Positions 1-13,030 of a DNA stretch of 64,000 nucleotides are shown in pieces. The position numbers and the translations under genes were made by a program. The notes beneath the pieces were generated by a model. The model had not been told where the DNA came from, made no database searches, and was given only the letters and a program-made list of their open reading frames with translations. The DNA comes from Lycocorax pyrrhopterus obiensis (lineage: Eukaryota > Chordata > Aves > Passeriformes > Paradisaeidae). Position 1 is the first letter of the stretch, and each line of letters opens with the position of its first letter. The stretch lies in NCBI GenBank assembly GCA_014706295.1, contig JACSVZ010000005.1, forward strand, positions 19,074,172 to 19,138,171, read 5' to 3'.

Positions 1-3000
1 TAGACAGCAGCTGACCAGTTTTCTCCAAGATCTCACTGCCTGCACAGGCAATAGCTTTGTTGTAGCCCATCTATTTATCGCCCTCTAGTGAGGTTTTAAA
101 AATTAACGTAGATTCCTTCCATGAGGAAAATAAATATTAGAGTTTACTGATTTAAATAGATTTACATTTTTTGAGAGTCGGTGGCTTCACGGAATCCCTC
201 TCAAACATGATACCACACTTCGGATGGGTGCATAGCCTAATTTTGGATAGGCATGGAGACGTAATGATAATGTGTGTCTCCCCTGCAGTCACTGGGTTCT
301 CGGCAAAGGTCTTTGCATCAACAGCACTGGATACAGTTCCTTTCTTTTTACCTGTCTTTAAGTGCTGTTGCACTTTAGGTTTTGGCTGAACTCACATGTA
401 GATCACTTGACATGGCTCTGGTCTAGGTGATTGCTTATGCTTCTTGGTGCTCCACCTTTGTTAATTATAATTCAACTGGGCTGGCCCCAGACTTGGGAAG
501 TGGCCTTTTCTTTGCAGAGGAACTAGCTCCAGGGCTGGAACTCTTTTAGGTTGTAACCAGGGGATGTGATTCAATCACCTCTGTAGTCAGACTGGTTTTA
601 CTTCACAGGTATGGGAGATGATGAGAAGTGTACCATGAATATGGTTTCTCTTAATTAGCCTGAAGATGTAGCGGGTGCTTGCTCTTCATGACCAGCCATG
701 AGGGTTCTCAGATCCTCTCCTGCTTATAATGCATAAGGTTCTGATTTGCAGCTCCAACGCAGAGATCCTTGTGGATCCCTTCCTAGTCCCTTGTGGACAG
801 CATTACATCAGCACACTGTACTCCATCTTCCTTCCTCCTCAGGTTCACCACCCATCTGTCACACCAGCACCCTCCAAAACACCCCCAGATTCCTGTATTT
901 GTTCTGTTCATCTTCATCCATATACTACACACTCCTCCACTCTTGCCAGTGGCACCATTCAGCTCTTGCTGGAGCAAGAGCTCCCAGGAGATCTGAATAC
1001 AAACACCTCTGAGAATGCCCCCAGCAGCACTCAGCCACTCAGGCTGTTGCTCACCTGTGTCCTGCATCACCTGTGTGCAGTCACATCTATGTCACACGCG
1101 CCTGTCTCAAATGAACACCCTCAGCAGCCTCCGGAGCACCAGCAGCGCACCGGCTGCTTGGCGGCACTGCTCAGGGGACACCCCACGGTGTGTCTGACTG
1201 GCAGCTGGCATGCACAAGTCACCCAGGGGCCGTACTGAAGTGTGGTGCTGTGGTGCACACTGAGCTACGTGGATGGTTTCTCAGCTAAGTCAGGAAATCT
1301 GCCGTGGCAGCTCCCCACCCCTCTGTGTGCTGCTGGTGAGGGACTGACCTCTCCTCAAGGCAGTGTCAGCACTGTGGGTGCTGACATCTAACAGAGCAAA
1401 CAGCCAGTCTGCTTAACAGTACCTTCTCCACTTCAGCCAGAGGCTGGGAGTGTGACAGTCACTGTGGTTTAAAACAAAGCTAAAAACCAATAAACCCCAC
1501 TTCTTCTCATTTTCCACTTCTTTGCATTTCCTCCTGAGGCATCTTAGAGCTGTGGGAAGAGGAACTGGCACAGGGATAGGTGCTCAGTGCCCATGCACTA
1601 GGGATCAGCCCTTCTTTGCTTGTGCACGGTGCTGCCCTCCTCCTGTTCCCACAGAGCAAATGGCAGGACAGATAAGGACATGAAAGTTTCCAAAACCAGG
1701 CACCCGTAGTTAGCCCCTCGGAAAACAGCTAGGGTGGAGCCCAGTTTGTGGCGTGAGAGAGAAACTGAAGCAAAACAGGATGCTTTTGTGATTTAAAACT
1801 TATTTTTCATAATTCCTATTTAAAGGCTTGGTTTGGTTTGGTTTTGAAGTTGTCTGCTACATTTATTGGGAATCTATAACCCAAAGAGCTTTGTGCATGT
1901 GTATGAGCGTATGCAGATGTGTATGTGCACATGTCCTTGTGTAGGGATTGCACATGAAGAGGCTACTACTCAACCTCAGGAAAATTTTCCTCCTGAAAAT
2001 TAGTAAAACTACTAGGTACTAACAGCCAAGTAATGGCAAATATAAATTCTATCTATGTAGCTCGTCTGTAAATCTTGCTGGATAATTGATTTTTGCTCTG
2101 AACACCTCAAAATTGGAAAGATTATGTCAAATTATAAAGTGTCTACCAAAGACCCATGAAAATACTCATGACTGGATGTATTAGTTTGTGCATAAACATG
2201 TTAAGCTCACGTAATGGGAAATGGGGCATAACAGGCAGATTAGGAAGCTTTTGGGGTCATCTGTACTCCTTAGTGTGTCTTGTATTTAGCCTAGTTTCAG
2301 CTGATACAGTTTTCACACTGTAGATGCTAAGGCAAAAGTGAAAAAGAAATACTGTGAGAAATTAAAGCAGGGAATAATATATTAATAGAATAATTGTCTT
2401 TAAATTGAATGTTTCTTGGAGTTTTCCACTGCCTGCCCCTTCAGGCTGTGCTGGAAATGGAGGCACAGAGAACAACATCTCCAAAAAGGCCCATGGCCGC
2501 TCTCCAGGTGCTCCTGGGGGCAGGTGAACCTCCATGCCTGCCTCTGTGCCTCTGTGCTGCCCCTCTGTCACACAGATCCAAACCCCACAACCCCAGCCTG
2601 TGCCCTTGCACAGGGCATGAGGGGTCATTATGCTGCTTTAGCCTTAATCTGATTGCCAGGGCATGATATACCCACTCTCACCACCCCCATCCTCTGCAGA
2701 ACACTGGCATTTTATTACTGCCTTCAAGGGAACAAGATTTTCTGCCTTTGTTGTTTCTTTTCCTTGGATCATCTCTGAGTTTCTGCAGTGGCTTGCAGCA
2801 GTTGCTCCTGTGGAATAATTATAACAGCCTTGTGTAAGGAACTTTATGTGCATAGTAGTGATTCCACTGTTTGTATTTTCCCATCTCTTACGCCATCAAA
2901 GAATGGGACATGTTCTTTAAGGCCACACAGCCTGACTTGCATTGGTTCATTGCAAGAGCTTTGTAGTAAAAGAATGTGCATATTTCTTTGCTAGCCTTGG

Positions 3001-6000
3001 CAAACTCTCCCCTGGCCTCCAGGTTATTTGATCTTCGAACTTCTCATCAGCTCTGATCAGCTTCACTCCTTCCCTTTCCCAGCCCACTGGCAGCTCTTCA
3101 GGCTGTGTTTTCAAACCTCTCCTTTGCACCTTTGTTTCACATGGGCTCAGTTCACATAATGCTGCTCCCTCCTGCCTTCCCTTTCTTGACCTTTTCTCAG
3201 CTGCTGAGCAATGTCTCCCTCTTGGCCTCTATCACTGCTCAACCCTTAATGCCTTCCTGCAACTCCAAAAACTGGCAAAAAAGTGTGATTGCTTAAGCCA
3301 AAATCTACTTTTTATTTGCCCAGCTCGTGTAACTTTAGACTCACAGCTCCACTGAAATTCATGATCTTGGGATCCTCATTTGAGGCTAGGATGTCTATTT
3401 TTCATTTCAATCAACTGCAGTATTCTGTGGAATTAAATCCTGCAATTCAGCACAAACTTATCCTGGGGTCTGAGAAGAAGTTTGACAGTAAATGCTACTA
3501 TGAGTGTACTCACACTGATGCTGACAGGCAGATGAGCAAGCAGCAGAAGGAGGAAAATGCCTTTCATGGTGTGTGCTAGCAGAGATGCTGTTGATTAACC
3601 CATTTTTCAGCCAGTCAGCTCTGCGAATGCCATTTAACAACCGCCGAGTCTGTGTAATGCTAACGGGATGCTTATAAGGCATAAAGGGATTAATGTTCAG
3701 CTCTAATGAAATCCAGATGCACAGAGCTGCCTCTTCTCAAAGCCCTTTCTCTAGCCAAGCTGCAAATAAAATGATTTAATCATTGTAAATATATGAGAAG
3801 CACCATCACTCAACATGAAGCAACATTCACTCGGTACTTGAGCTCACAGGCACCGAAGGCTGCTGGCAGCGGCCTGGTGGAGGGGCCGGGGTCACCCACT
3901 GACCCTCTGCCTGCAGCAGCATCAGTCATGTGGGGGGAACATGGGACCTTCCTTGGGGAGCACAATTCGTGCAAGTTTGCATTAGAGCTGGGGGAAGCTG
4001 GCTTGGAAACCAGCCTCCTTCTATCCCTGAGCAAAATCCAGGGCAGTTCTAAAGGTGGTGAGTCTCTGGTCAGTCTCCCAGGGGTGCTGTGGGCCACTGG
4101 CACCTTGGCGCCTTGCCCTGGGTGTGTGCCTGGGAGAGGTGAGGATTTCTACCAGTGTCAAGTGGAGCTGCACTGTCTTCTCAGGAGACCTGGAGCTTTT
4201 CTGCCTTGTAAACTGTTTGTGGTTTGCACTTTCTCTTCCTTGTGCAGTTTATATTTCCCTTTGTCACACACAGACCTGAGTAGTCTGCATTTCAAGCACT
4301 GGGAGTTAATCTCAGCCCTGGCAGGGTCTGGACCACCATACTCATGCTCAGAAGCCCTGCATGGAAAGGCTGAAGTAATTCTGCAGCTGAGCAGACTCAG
4401 CTGTCTATGAGTTTTTAGTTTTTAATGTGGCAGGAGGAGGGGTTTTGAACCAAGAGGCAGGGGGAAAAGGAGTAATTTTAAAGACACTAAGGAATGTGTT
4501 ACATTTTTCTGTTCCTCAGGTTTGGCTGCTCTGCAAGTTTTTCATTTTGCCAAAGCTCAATTCAGTGAACTGTTTATTTGCATTTTTAAAGAAAGAGCAT
4601 GATTCTTAATTTACTTTGGCCTCATTGATGAATTTTTATACTGTGAAGCCCAGCAAGTTCCCTTCCAATATTATATATACAACTTCACTACAGAAACTTC
4701 TACCCCACAGTACCAACATAAATTAAATGGTCCAAAGGGCTTTATAAAAGTGTGCCCCCACTGATTTCCCATGTGAGTAGTATCTGTAGTCACCTTTTAA
4801 TCACTGATGTCATGCTCATCATCGGAGCATGCCTCAGCTTAAGGCCAGAGACCATATATGTGTATAGAGCTGTGTAGAGGTTTTCTTTATAATTCGTTTT
4901 GAGATGTTCCTGGGGTGGCTTTCAGCATTGGTTCAAAGGAAGGAAAGGAATGAGGAAAGAGTCCTGCTATAAAATGATATCAAAACATGTAGGGGCAATC
5001 TGTTGTGATGGGTTTTCACCACAGGAGGAAGCATTTCAGGAAAATCCCAACAGGTGCCAGCTGTTTGGTTGAATCCATTGTCAACACATATTTCAAATTT
5101 ACTTGGCCCCGGACATCAGAATCGTGACAAAACTGTCTGGACTTCCAAGAAAAGGTGAAGAAATTTTACAGAACAAGGTTTTACTTTTCCCACTGCTTTC
5201 AATCTCCCTTGCCAGTACTAGAAGGGGGAGGAAGCACTTCGTCTAGCACCTGTTCATGCCTTGCCAGGCCAAATGCTCAAAATTCAGAAGTATTTCTGAA
5301 TCAACATCAATATTTATTGATCTCTTCAATTTCCATCAATTAGTGATTTGCTGCGCTGTGCTAGTGACAGAGAAGAAACTTGCATTTGTGTTGTTCAAAG
5401 TTTTTCAAATTGATATTGATGCAAAAAATACTTTGTCCAAGTGTATCCTTTGGATGTTCAGGGCCTATTCCTGCTGCAGGTGATATCTAAGAATCATCCT
5501 CACCAGCAGTAAACATTGTTCTTGCAGTGCTTTTTTTTGTTGTCCCAGAATACATAAACACCCCTCTCCTGCTGAACCTTAAGATTTGCAGAGAAAAGGC
5601 CACCTGTGGATGTTCTCAGCAGAGGCTGCCTGTAATTTTCAGAGATTCTGTCCCCCAACACTGTATCAGAGTTGAGGCTTGGAAATAGCAGGATATTTTT
5701 TTATTTTTGTATTCATCAGTTTTCACCTCTCTGTCCGGTTCTGGGACCTCAGGGAGCACAGAGCTGCAGTTGGGCACCATGTTTTTCACAGAGGCACAGC
5801 TGATGGATGAGACCTGTGGTTTGTCTTCCTGCTTAAAGCTTTTGGGCCCCACCTTGCCTGTCTTTGAGTGACAGTTGAGAGTTTTGCTCTTCTTTGGGAC
5901 CCTGAGCAGTGCTGTGTCATGGGACTGAACATTTGTGCTGTTCTCCAGGCATGGGCATTGCTGGCAAGGCTGTGTTCAGTAGCCAAAAACACAGCCCCAA

Positions 6001-6780
6001 GCCATGGCAAGTTCCAAGTGTCCTTATTTGGGTTCCAGCCCAGTGCCATTTAAGAATATCCCCATTACATCAGCTGCTCGGAAAGACCTGCTTCAGTCAG
6101 GAAGACTGGTGCTCTGTGTGGTGACGGTCCCCTCAATGCTTTGCAGGATATCCTCCCTCATTGTCATTCACTGCTGGCATTGCTCCAGACTCCAAGGAAG
6201 GCACAAGTAATCCATGGGAGCAGGGAAAAAATGTGGCATGGAACAGATTAGTGTGAATTAAGCTAATCCCCAGCCACCTCCCTTTCCACCTCCAAGTGGA
6301 AAACCCACTTGGCCTTTGGCAGGCAAGAATTGTTTCTCCCAGTCCCGCTTATATGGGACATTTTAAAATAAACCAGCAGGGTTCCATTTCTTGGAAGGAC
6401 AAGGAAATGTTTCAAAGTGTGTCCTTGCAAACTGATTTACTGCCACCAGGCTCTGCATATTTTAAGAAATGTTTTAGTTTGTTTGGAGCTGTGTATTAGC
6501 AGTTAGAGCGAGGGAAGCAGTTAGTGAAACATGACAGGAAGATGAAGTTGTGTAAAATGGCTCAGATAAATATTTACACCCAAGTTTCTTAGCTCTGAGT
6601 TCACATCAAACCATGGTTCATACAGAGCATGTTTTTTGGAGTGCCTTCTCCATTTTGGAGCCTTCTCCCTGTCGGGTCATGCTGGCCTGCCTGCCTGGCA
6701 GTGAGCTGGAAGGAAGCTGGTTAGCAATGCCTAGTCATGACCACTATCATGGGAGTATATCTCTGCTATATATGGCATCT

Positions 6781-7215
6781 TCACAGAATCACAGAATGGG
6801 TAAGGCTGGAAGGGACCACATTGGGTCATCTGGTCCATCCTCCCTGCTCAAGCAGGTCATCCCAGAGCACATAGCACAGGATTGTGTGCAGACAGTTCTG
6901 GAATATCTCCAGAAAGGGAGACTCCACACCCTCTCTGAGCAATCTGTTCCAGTGCGTGCAGAGCCTGCACAGTAAAGTTCTTCCTCATGTTCAGATGGAA
7001 CTTCCTGTCTTCCAGTTTCTGCCCATTGCCTCTTGTCCTACTGCTCAGCACCACCGAGCAGAGCCTGGCTCCAGCCTCTGACACCCTCCCTTCAGATACT
7101 GACAGACATTGATGAGGTCACCTCTCAGTTGTCTTTTCTCAAGGCTGAACAAGCCCAGGTCCCTCAGCCAGTCCTTGTAAATGAGATGATCCAGTCTTCT
7201 TCCCCTGGATGAGAA
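6781..7215 (-). mobile_element. CR1 LINE 3' fragment
   Basis: The segment begins with the reversed CR1 tail (TCACAGAATCACAGAATGG, then GGCTGGAAGGGACC). It continues through the typical 3' UTR/ORF2-end phrases, including GAACTTCCTGTCTTCCAGTT and the 'aggctgaacaagcccag' segment. The element therefore runs on the minus strand and is 5'-truncated, as most CR1 copies are. The right edge is approximate. Confidence 0.9.
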
Positions 7216-9846
7216 CTGTGCAAAGAGGGGGAAGCCAGTGTAGAAAACAAATCACAGCCCAGGCTTTTATCTTGGTCCTAGAACTCCAAACATTCACCTT
7301 TAAGAGACACTTGGAGAAGTGGAGCGTTTTTATCTTATTCTGAGCTGGGCAGGAAACCAAGGCTGAGAAGAAAACGCATCTCTTCCAAGGAGGTGACGGC
7401 ATGATGTAGGAAGGAGTGTAGCTTTTCAAGCCAGTATCAGCCAAGACCAGGCTGGCAGAGTGGCACCGCACCCTGATGAGACTCAAGGCAGGCAAGCACA
7501 GTGTGCCTGCCTCCCAGTGGGTGCACTGTGATGGATTTCCCATTTGAGGCAAGGGGGAATGGCTGCAAGACAACAGCTGCGGGAGCCCCTGCTAAAACTG
7601 TTCCAGCTTGAGGGGTCACGTTCAAAGTGTAGAGTTTGCTGAGTGGCAGATGAAGTCTGGCAGCAGGAGTGAAGGAGACAGCAGGCGTGCGGGTGCACTT
7701 TTCCCTAAACTCACTTTAAGTGTAAGTCCACATACAATGGCAAGCTGAGGTTTTTTTCAGTTCATGTAACCTAATACCTGATTCCATTATATGCACTGAA
7801 CAATTTCCCCTTCTGTTTCATTGTCTTTCTCTAATGGCATTTTCTAACTAGAAATGCAACAGAAGTCTGACATGGGTACATGGTAGAGCATCCAGCACTC
7901 ACATGGATAGAGCAGGAGGCGGCAGTGTCCCACATTATCTCATTAAGAGACTTTTGTAGGCATGCCTCTGCTAATGTAAACTCATTATCGGATAGAACAG
8001 CAGCAGCTGTTTTCACATGGATGGATCCAAGTCCAAGTGATGAATTGTTTCTGTACTCTTAACTGGGTTCTTAAATATTTTTTTTAATGTTGCCTGAGAA
8101 CTAAGTGGCCATGTGCTACATTTATACAGTAACTTTTGCCCTGTTCCAGTACACCACTGACAACTGTGCTCAGCTGATTAATAGCAGTGATTTGCTATCT
8201 GCTCTGACACCACATGTTGATACTGTGAGAATATTTGTAGGAAGAAAGTGTTTCACAACATCCATCCAAGAATAAGAATAATGTTGATGTCGCAGGCTCT
8301 GAACAATCTGCGATGCTTCAAATAATCAACGACATTGTGACCCATGTTTTACTCTCTCTCACTGTGTCTTTAGCAACATAAGCCTCCCTAACAGATAAGA
8401 ATGTCAGCATGAAATGGACTCTGAGTACATGGGTATAAAAATTGGAGTGGTTTTTTTGAAGAGTATATGATACCCTTTCATCATCTTTGCAGCTAGGAAG
8501 CCGACTGTTTGTCTAACGAGGAGAGAGTGACACTGATAGCTTAATGTTCCACATAAAAGAGTAACAGAGCCAGGCAGCTAAGAGCACTGGGAGCAGCAAA
8601 TTTCCCTTGGAAGTGTGAGCTGGATGCTGCAACCCTACCCTGAAACACTGGCGTTGAAGAAAGCACGGGGTAGTTTCAAAGAAACAGTGTATCAATATTT
8701 CTGAAACAAATATTTCAATTTATGTTTTGCAGAAAAATCCCTGTTAAACATTTTTTTTTCATTTCTGAATGGCAACTAAACCAAACAGCGTCGTTCCAGT
8801 GCTACAGGCATTGCAAACTTTGACCTGCTGTTGACAGAAGGAAAACCCACCCTGTGCTAAGCAGGTGTCATTATTTTTCAGCTCCATCCCACCTTAACTA
8901 TCTGGAGAATAACATTCAAGTGCAGAGGTCAGTGGGGGGAAAAAAACCCACTGCTGCTGGCCAGCTGAGCCGATAGCATAGACCATACATGGATTTGGAA
9001 TGAAGGGCATTAGACTCACAACCTCCCTGGTGCCAAGAAATACACAGCTAAAATCGGCAGCTCAGAGATGAGTAATGCACAAACATGGTCCAGAGTGTTA
9101 CAAGTGTTCAAGCACTTCCAGAGTATGTTGGGTAAATGAGTATCTGTTTCCATGGCACCAAAACAGCACAGAGATCACGCCATGTCCTTCAGCGGTTCTC
9201 TGATTCCATGCCCAGTGAATGAGAGCAGAGCTGACCTCCAGGAAAACACTCCCTGGCTCCTGCGTGGAGAAGCACAACGAGGTCCCCTCTTCATCTAGAA
9301 GCAATGCTCGTGGGCAAGAGCTGCCCAACGCTGCTGGCAGCCAGGTGAGCCTGGCTGGGAGCCACCAGCCCCCCCCTCGGAGCCCAGCTAGCTCTGCTTG
9401 AGCCCAGCCTTTGGGCAGGAGGGTAAAGGGGCTCCAACATTAGACAGAAGACTTGTAATGCTTCTTCTGTGTAGTGAGATGGGAGCGGTTTTTTTGCAAG
9501 AAAACCATAAAACTGTAGAGCTTAGAAGCATGCAGGATTCAGAGCGCATTTACATGGCACTGGGAGAACACTCAAGGTGTTAGGAGACTCTGTCCTTGTC
9601 CAGCTGCCTCTTAAGAAAATATCACTTACATGGGCTGGCCCATACACGCTCAAACTGTTTAAAATGGGGTACACAGCTAGGTTCTCCCATGCGGAGAGGG
9701 AGCACACAAGCAACTGTTTTACTTTGTATTCCTACTGAAACCAAAGGCAGAACAATTTATTATTCCTCTATTAAATATGCAAATTAAGTATGTTACCCCT
9801 GAAATTGTGCCGATTAGTTGTGTCCAATTCCCTCAGTCCAATGATA

Positions 9847-9887
9847 GTTTTAGAGTGGCCAGAATGATTGCCTTACCTACAGTAAGG
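9847..9887 (+). repeat. Diverged 41-bp direct repeat, copy A
   Basis: This stretch matches 10783-10823 at 36 of 41 positions by hand alignment; both contain GAGTGGCC followed by ATGATTGC and ACCTACAG. After the block both copies go on to a GGGATTC, with about 14 extra bases in copy B. The two copies lie on either side of the LTR-like element at 10377-10557. They may be pieces of one older interspersed repeat. I do not recognise the family. Confidence 0.6.
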
Positions 9888-10376
9888 GGATTCCGTCATC
9901 TCAGTGATGTCCTGCAAAAGGGATGTGACTGGCTAGGATCAAAGAGACTTTGGCTGAGGTCTTGGAAGGCAGTTTTTTGGTTTGCCTAGACTCTCTTTGG
10001 GGTCAGGCAGCTGGACCTCTGGACAGCTGATGATCTCAGCAATTTTTTTGGAGAGATCAAGTATGGGGAGTACCTTATGTCCTGTAGTCACAGCATTTCA
10101 CTGGAAACTCACAGTTCTGTCTTTGTTAGACTTCCAGGGGTAGCCCAGTGCCTGCTGGAAGTGGTGCTCTGGGACAGGTCCTCAGATGTGGATGCTAAAA
10201 AGTTAAAAGCAGAGAAATTCATCAGCTTTTTCTCAATATTCTGTGAGAACATTGCTTTCACACACAGACTAGATGAAAACAGCAAAGACGGTTTTGTAAA
10301 CTATCTTTGTCTGTGCACCTGGGGTCTGTTTTGCAGAATTGTTATGGTACACATTGAAAAAATATTTTGAAGTAGG

Positions 10377-10557
10377 TGTTGTGAGCTTTGGCCAATAGGA
10401 CAAGGGGTGGCTGTTCAAAGAACCAATGGTTTTCCTGTCATCTTTGCAAACCAAGTTATATAAGCGATCTTTAATTAATAAACGGGGCTCTCGCTCACTC
10501 GATTCTCCCCAGACTCGGACTTGCGTGTCGTAATTTCTCACCGTTCACGGTACAACA
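10377..10557 (+). mobile_element. Solo-LTR-like endogenous retrovirus remnant
   Basis: The segment starts TGTTGTGAG and ends GTACAACA, giving the TG...CA ends with a 6-bp inverted terminal match. Inside, in the right order for an LTR promoter, are two CCAAT motifs (CCAATAGG and CCAATGG), a TATA box (TTATATAAG), an AATAAA polyadenylation signal about 20 bases later, and a pyrimidine-rich U5-like tail. I see no retroviral gene on either side and no primer-binding site after the right end, so it is a solo LTR at most. At ~181 bp it is short for an LTR, and no clear target-site duplication flanks these ends, so the true left end may lie further left. Confidence 0.65.
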
Positions 10558-10782
10558 GTGACACTCAGACCCCTCAGGAGAGGTGAGGTGTGTGGGCAAA
10601 GACAAGGCTGCTTGGAAGGCACTGCTGTCACCATTCAGATACAGTCTGAAACCCTTGCCAGTGGTCAGAAGAAGAGATCCACCAGTACTGACTCCCTGAA
10701 ATTTATTCCAAGATAAATGCCCTCCTACACTAAAATTCTGCCTTGTATGTCTTTAGTACCACTTGTACCCCAGAAGAGAGTG

Positions 10783-10823
10783 GTTTTGGAGTGGCCAAAA
10801 TGATTGCACTACCTACAGCAAGG
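10783..10823 (+). repeat. Diverged 41-bp direct repeat, copy B
   Basis: This is the partner of 9847-9887 (36 of 41 identical by eye), about 935 bp to its right. The reading frame through both copies happens to be open and encodes a similar short peptide (core MIALPT), but there are no splice sites or other coding evidence, so I treat it as non-coding. Confidence 0.6.
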
Positions 10824-12947
10824 TACTGTGAGCTGTGGGATTCGTTGGCACAGAAGATACTATCACGAGCAAGGGTTTATTACAATGCCGTTGAAGACGT
10901 TGCTGCAATCTGCAATGTCCCTGGCACAGAGGTGCACCAGCTCACCCTGTCTTCATCAGTGACCGCTGCAGCTGGCAGCTGCTGGTGTTTGCCCCCAGGC
11001 ATCCACACCCATCCTCGCTTCCCACCTTAAGATAGTGCATGACTGATGCTTTGCTGCATTATGTTTGTAGGAACATTTTATTCTATTAAGGCACCTCCAG
11101 AAGCCAGATGTTCTGTTTTAGTAGGGACTTCCTTTTTTAAAAACAAGCATTTCTGAGCTGATGTTATTTTTATTCAGTTCTCCCTGCGAAACTTCCAAAG
11201 ACAGATTTTTGCTTGGCAATGTCATAGCAGGGTATGAGGGAGAAATTGCCATCCATCTGCCTCTGTCTACATATGTACATGTACCCAGGGAACCTACTCA
11301 GGGAGCACTACTGATACTGCAAAGCTGAATATTCATATATTAGGAGATTGCTTTACTAAATCACTCTTGCAGGCCCACTCCAACTCGAGTTACATAATCA
11401 CATGTGTTTTTTCATGAGGTCATCTGTGCTTTGGAGGTTTCTGTTGGACCTGATCAGGCACGGAGTCAGGAGTCTGTGTTGTAGAAAGCTCTAGCCTTTA
11501 GGATTCCCAGGTCTTTTGTTGCAGAAGTCAAAAGGTGTCCTGTAAACTAAATGGGAGATGAGGAGGATGTCCCTTCCCTGACAGCTGGACTCCACACCAG
11601 CCTCTGACATGGATTTCCTTTCTGAACTGTGTTAAATCACGTAACCAACTTTTATTTTCTCACACAAACCCCTGGAGACAGACCTGCAGCCATGCTGAGC
11701 TTCTGTAGCTCCAGGGAGGGTAAACAGAAGCAAGTACTTCAAACCAGCCCCAGCCAGCCTTCCAGTTTGCTCTGAAAAACGAGACACAATGTGGTGAACA
11801 CCAGTCATGCAAATTGACTGAAATGGCTCTGTCCTTTGCATTACTATCACTGATATGTGGATAATACCTTCCTCTGACATCACAAGAATGTTAATGTTGT
11901 CATAAGGTGCCAAGCTGTAATAGCCTTGTGTCCTCAAAGATGGGACCAGTGAGCTCACATGCAATGAATGTTTTCTGTGTTCAGCACAGACCTTGAAAAG
12001 TACACAGTTAACAAAAGGAACAAACTTGCCCCATAGGGGCTCTCCCTCATCAACCAGCAATCATGATTTCTTTTATTCTTAGAATTTTTCATATTTTGTA
12101 ACATTTGGAAGTCAAAAGATCAGTAAGTCTCAATATGCTCTGAACTCCCTGGCACTTAAAGCTCTAACATAGGCAAATGCTGAAATTAGAAATGAGCCAC
12201 GGGACAGATTTTCCCATGCTTACTAATCAAGAGTCTCTGATGTAAGGATTTCTATCCCAGGCTAAAATCTGTCATCTTTCTCCAGCACAAAATTTATTTA
12301 GCAAATAAAAGGAGACCTGTGACCTCTGTATATGTTGACTTGGATAGTTATCCTTTCTAACTCTCAGGTCTCACCATTACAGTCACACCACTTCTGTGTT
12401 ATACAAGACGCTGTGGCTGTGGCTGTTAAAAAAGACGCAAATGTCTTGAGGTTAGGCTGCCTGGAGAGGGGCCTAGTAACAGCCTGTTTGCTGAACCTGT
12501 GAGTCATGGAAAATGAAAACAGAGAAAAATCTACTAAGGAACCTCATCCGTTCCTCCAGCTGATAAAGTACGACTCCCTAGAGTATTATATGCTCTTCAT
12601 ATCTTTGTCTGGTCCAGTTTTAAATTGTATTTCTATACCTTTCCCTAACAAACTGTTCCGTTGTATGAGTGTTTGGAAGTTTTTCTTGATCTTCATACTT
12701 TGGTTTTTTTCCTCTGTTTATTCATATAATTACTTTGAGATTTGGCTGTGAAAACATAAATGTGAGAGTCAAGCAGTGTTTTAATGATCAGGAAGGGGAG
12801 GGAGGTGTCTGACAGCACAGATCATGGCTTTCAGTGCTGAGGTTTCATGACTATTAGCTAGAGAAAAAGAAAATCTGTAGAGTGCAATGAGCAGCAGGTC
12901 TGCTTCCAAGGTGGCCAGGCTAACTTGAATGTCTTTTTGTATTGCAG

Positions 12948-13030
12948 AAGATGAAGCCCATTGTCCAAAGAAGACGATCTACCTCATCTTCCATTACTAA
13001 AGCTCTTGGCAAATCAAAGTCCCATTCCAG
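12948..13030 (+). CDS. ARHGAP20-like: ARHGAP20-like first visible coding exon
   Basis: The acceptor TTTTTGTATTGCAG precedes codons for K-M-K-P-I-V-Q-R-R-R-S, and the donor is CAG/gtagag. It resembles the KMKTLAERRRS segment near the N terminus of human ARHGAP20, where a further exon precedes it. The ATG at 12951 has A at -3, so an isoform could start here, but the acceptor shows that RNA upstream is spliced in. Basic and serine-rich, it has no domain of its own. The next intron (13031-15784, ~2.75 kb) holds only unsupported open frames. Confidence 0.85.

Larger units (their letters stand above)
1..12947. other. Non-coding left flank / probable intron 1 of the ARHGAP20-like gene
   Basis: I find no exon here that pairs a recognisable protein segment with matching splice sites. 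The longer open frames (for example 729-1238, 3793-4410 and the minus-strand frame at 11632-12060) match no protein family I know and have no exon structure. The first recognisable coding exon to the right begins at 12948 directly behind an acceptor site, so a 5' exon of that gene must lie in this stretch or left of the window. Apart from the CR1 fragment, the LTR-like element and the 41-bp repeat pair listed separately, it looks like ordinary unique sequence. Confidence 0.6.

Noticed and set aside
729..1238. 169-codon plus-strand open frame
   Set aside because: Rich in P, H, S and T with no recognisable motif, and two other frames are also open across much of the same stretch. No exon evidence.
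3793..4410. 205-codon plus-strand open frame starting with ATG
   Set aside because: It matches no family, has no domain, signal peptide or splice context, and its amino-acid mix is what random GC-moderate DNA gives. In 64 kb one or two frames this long are expected.
9777..11030. Tandemly duplicated small exons sharing the peptide MIALPT
   Set aside because: Both frames are open only briefly, splice sites do not fit, and similarity includes non-coding flanks. A repeat explains it better.
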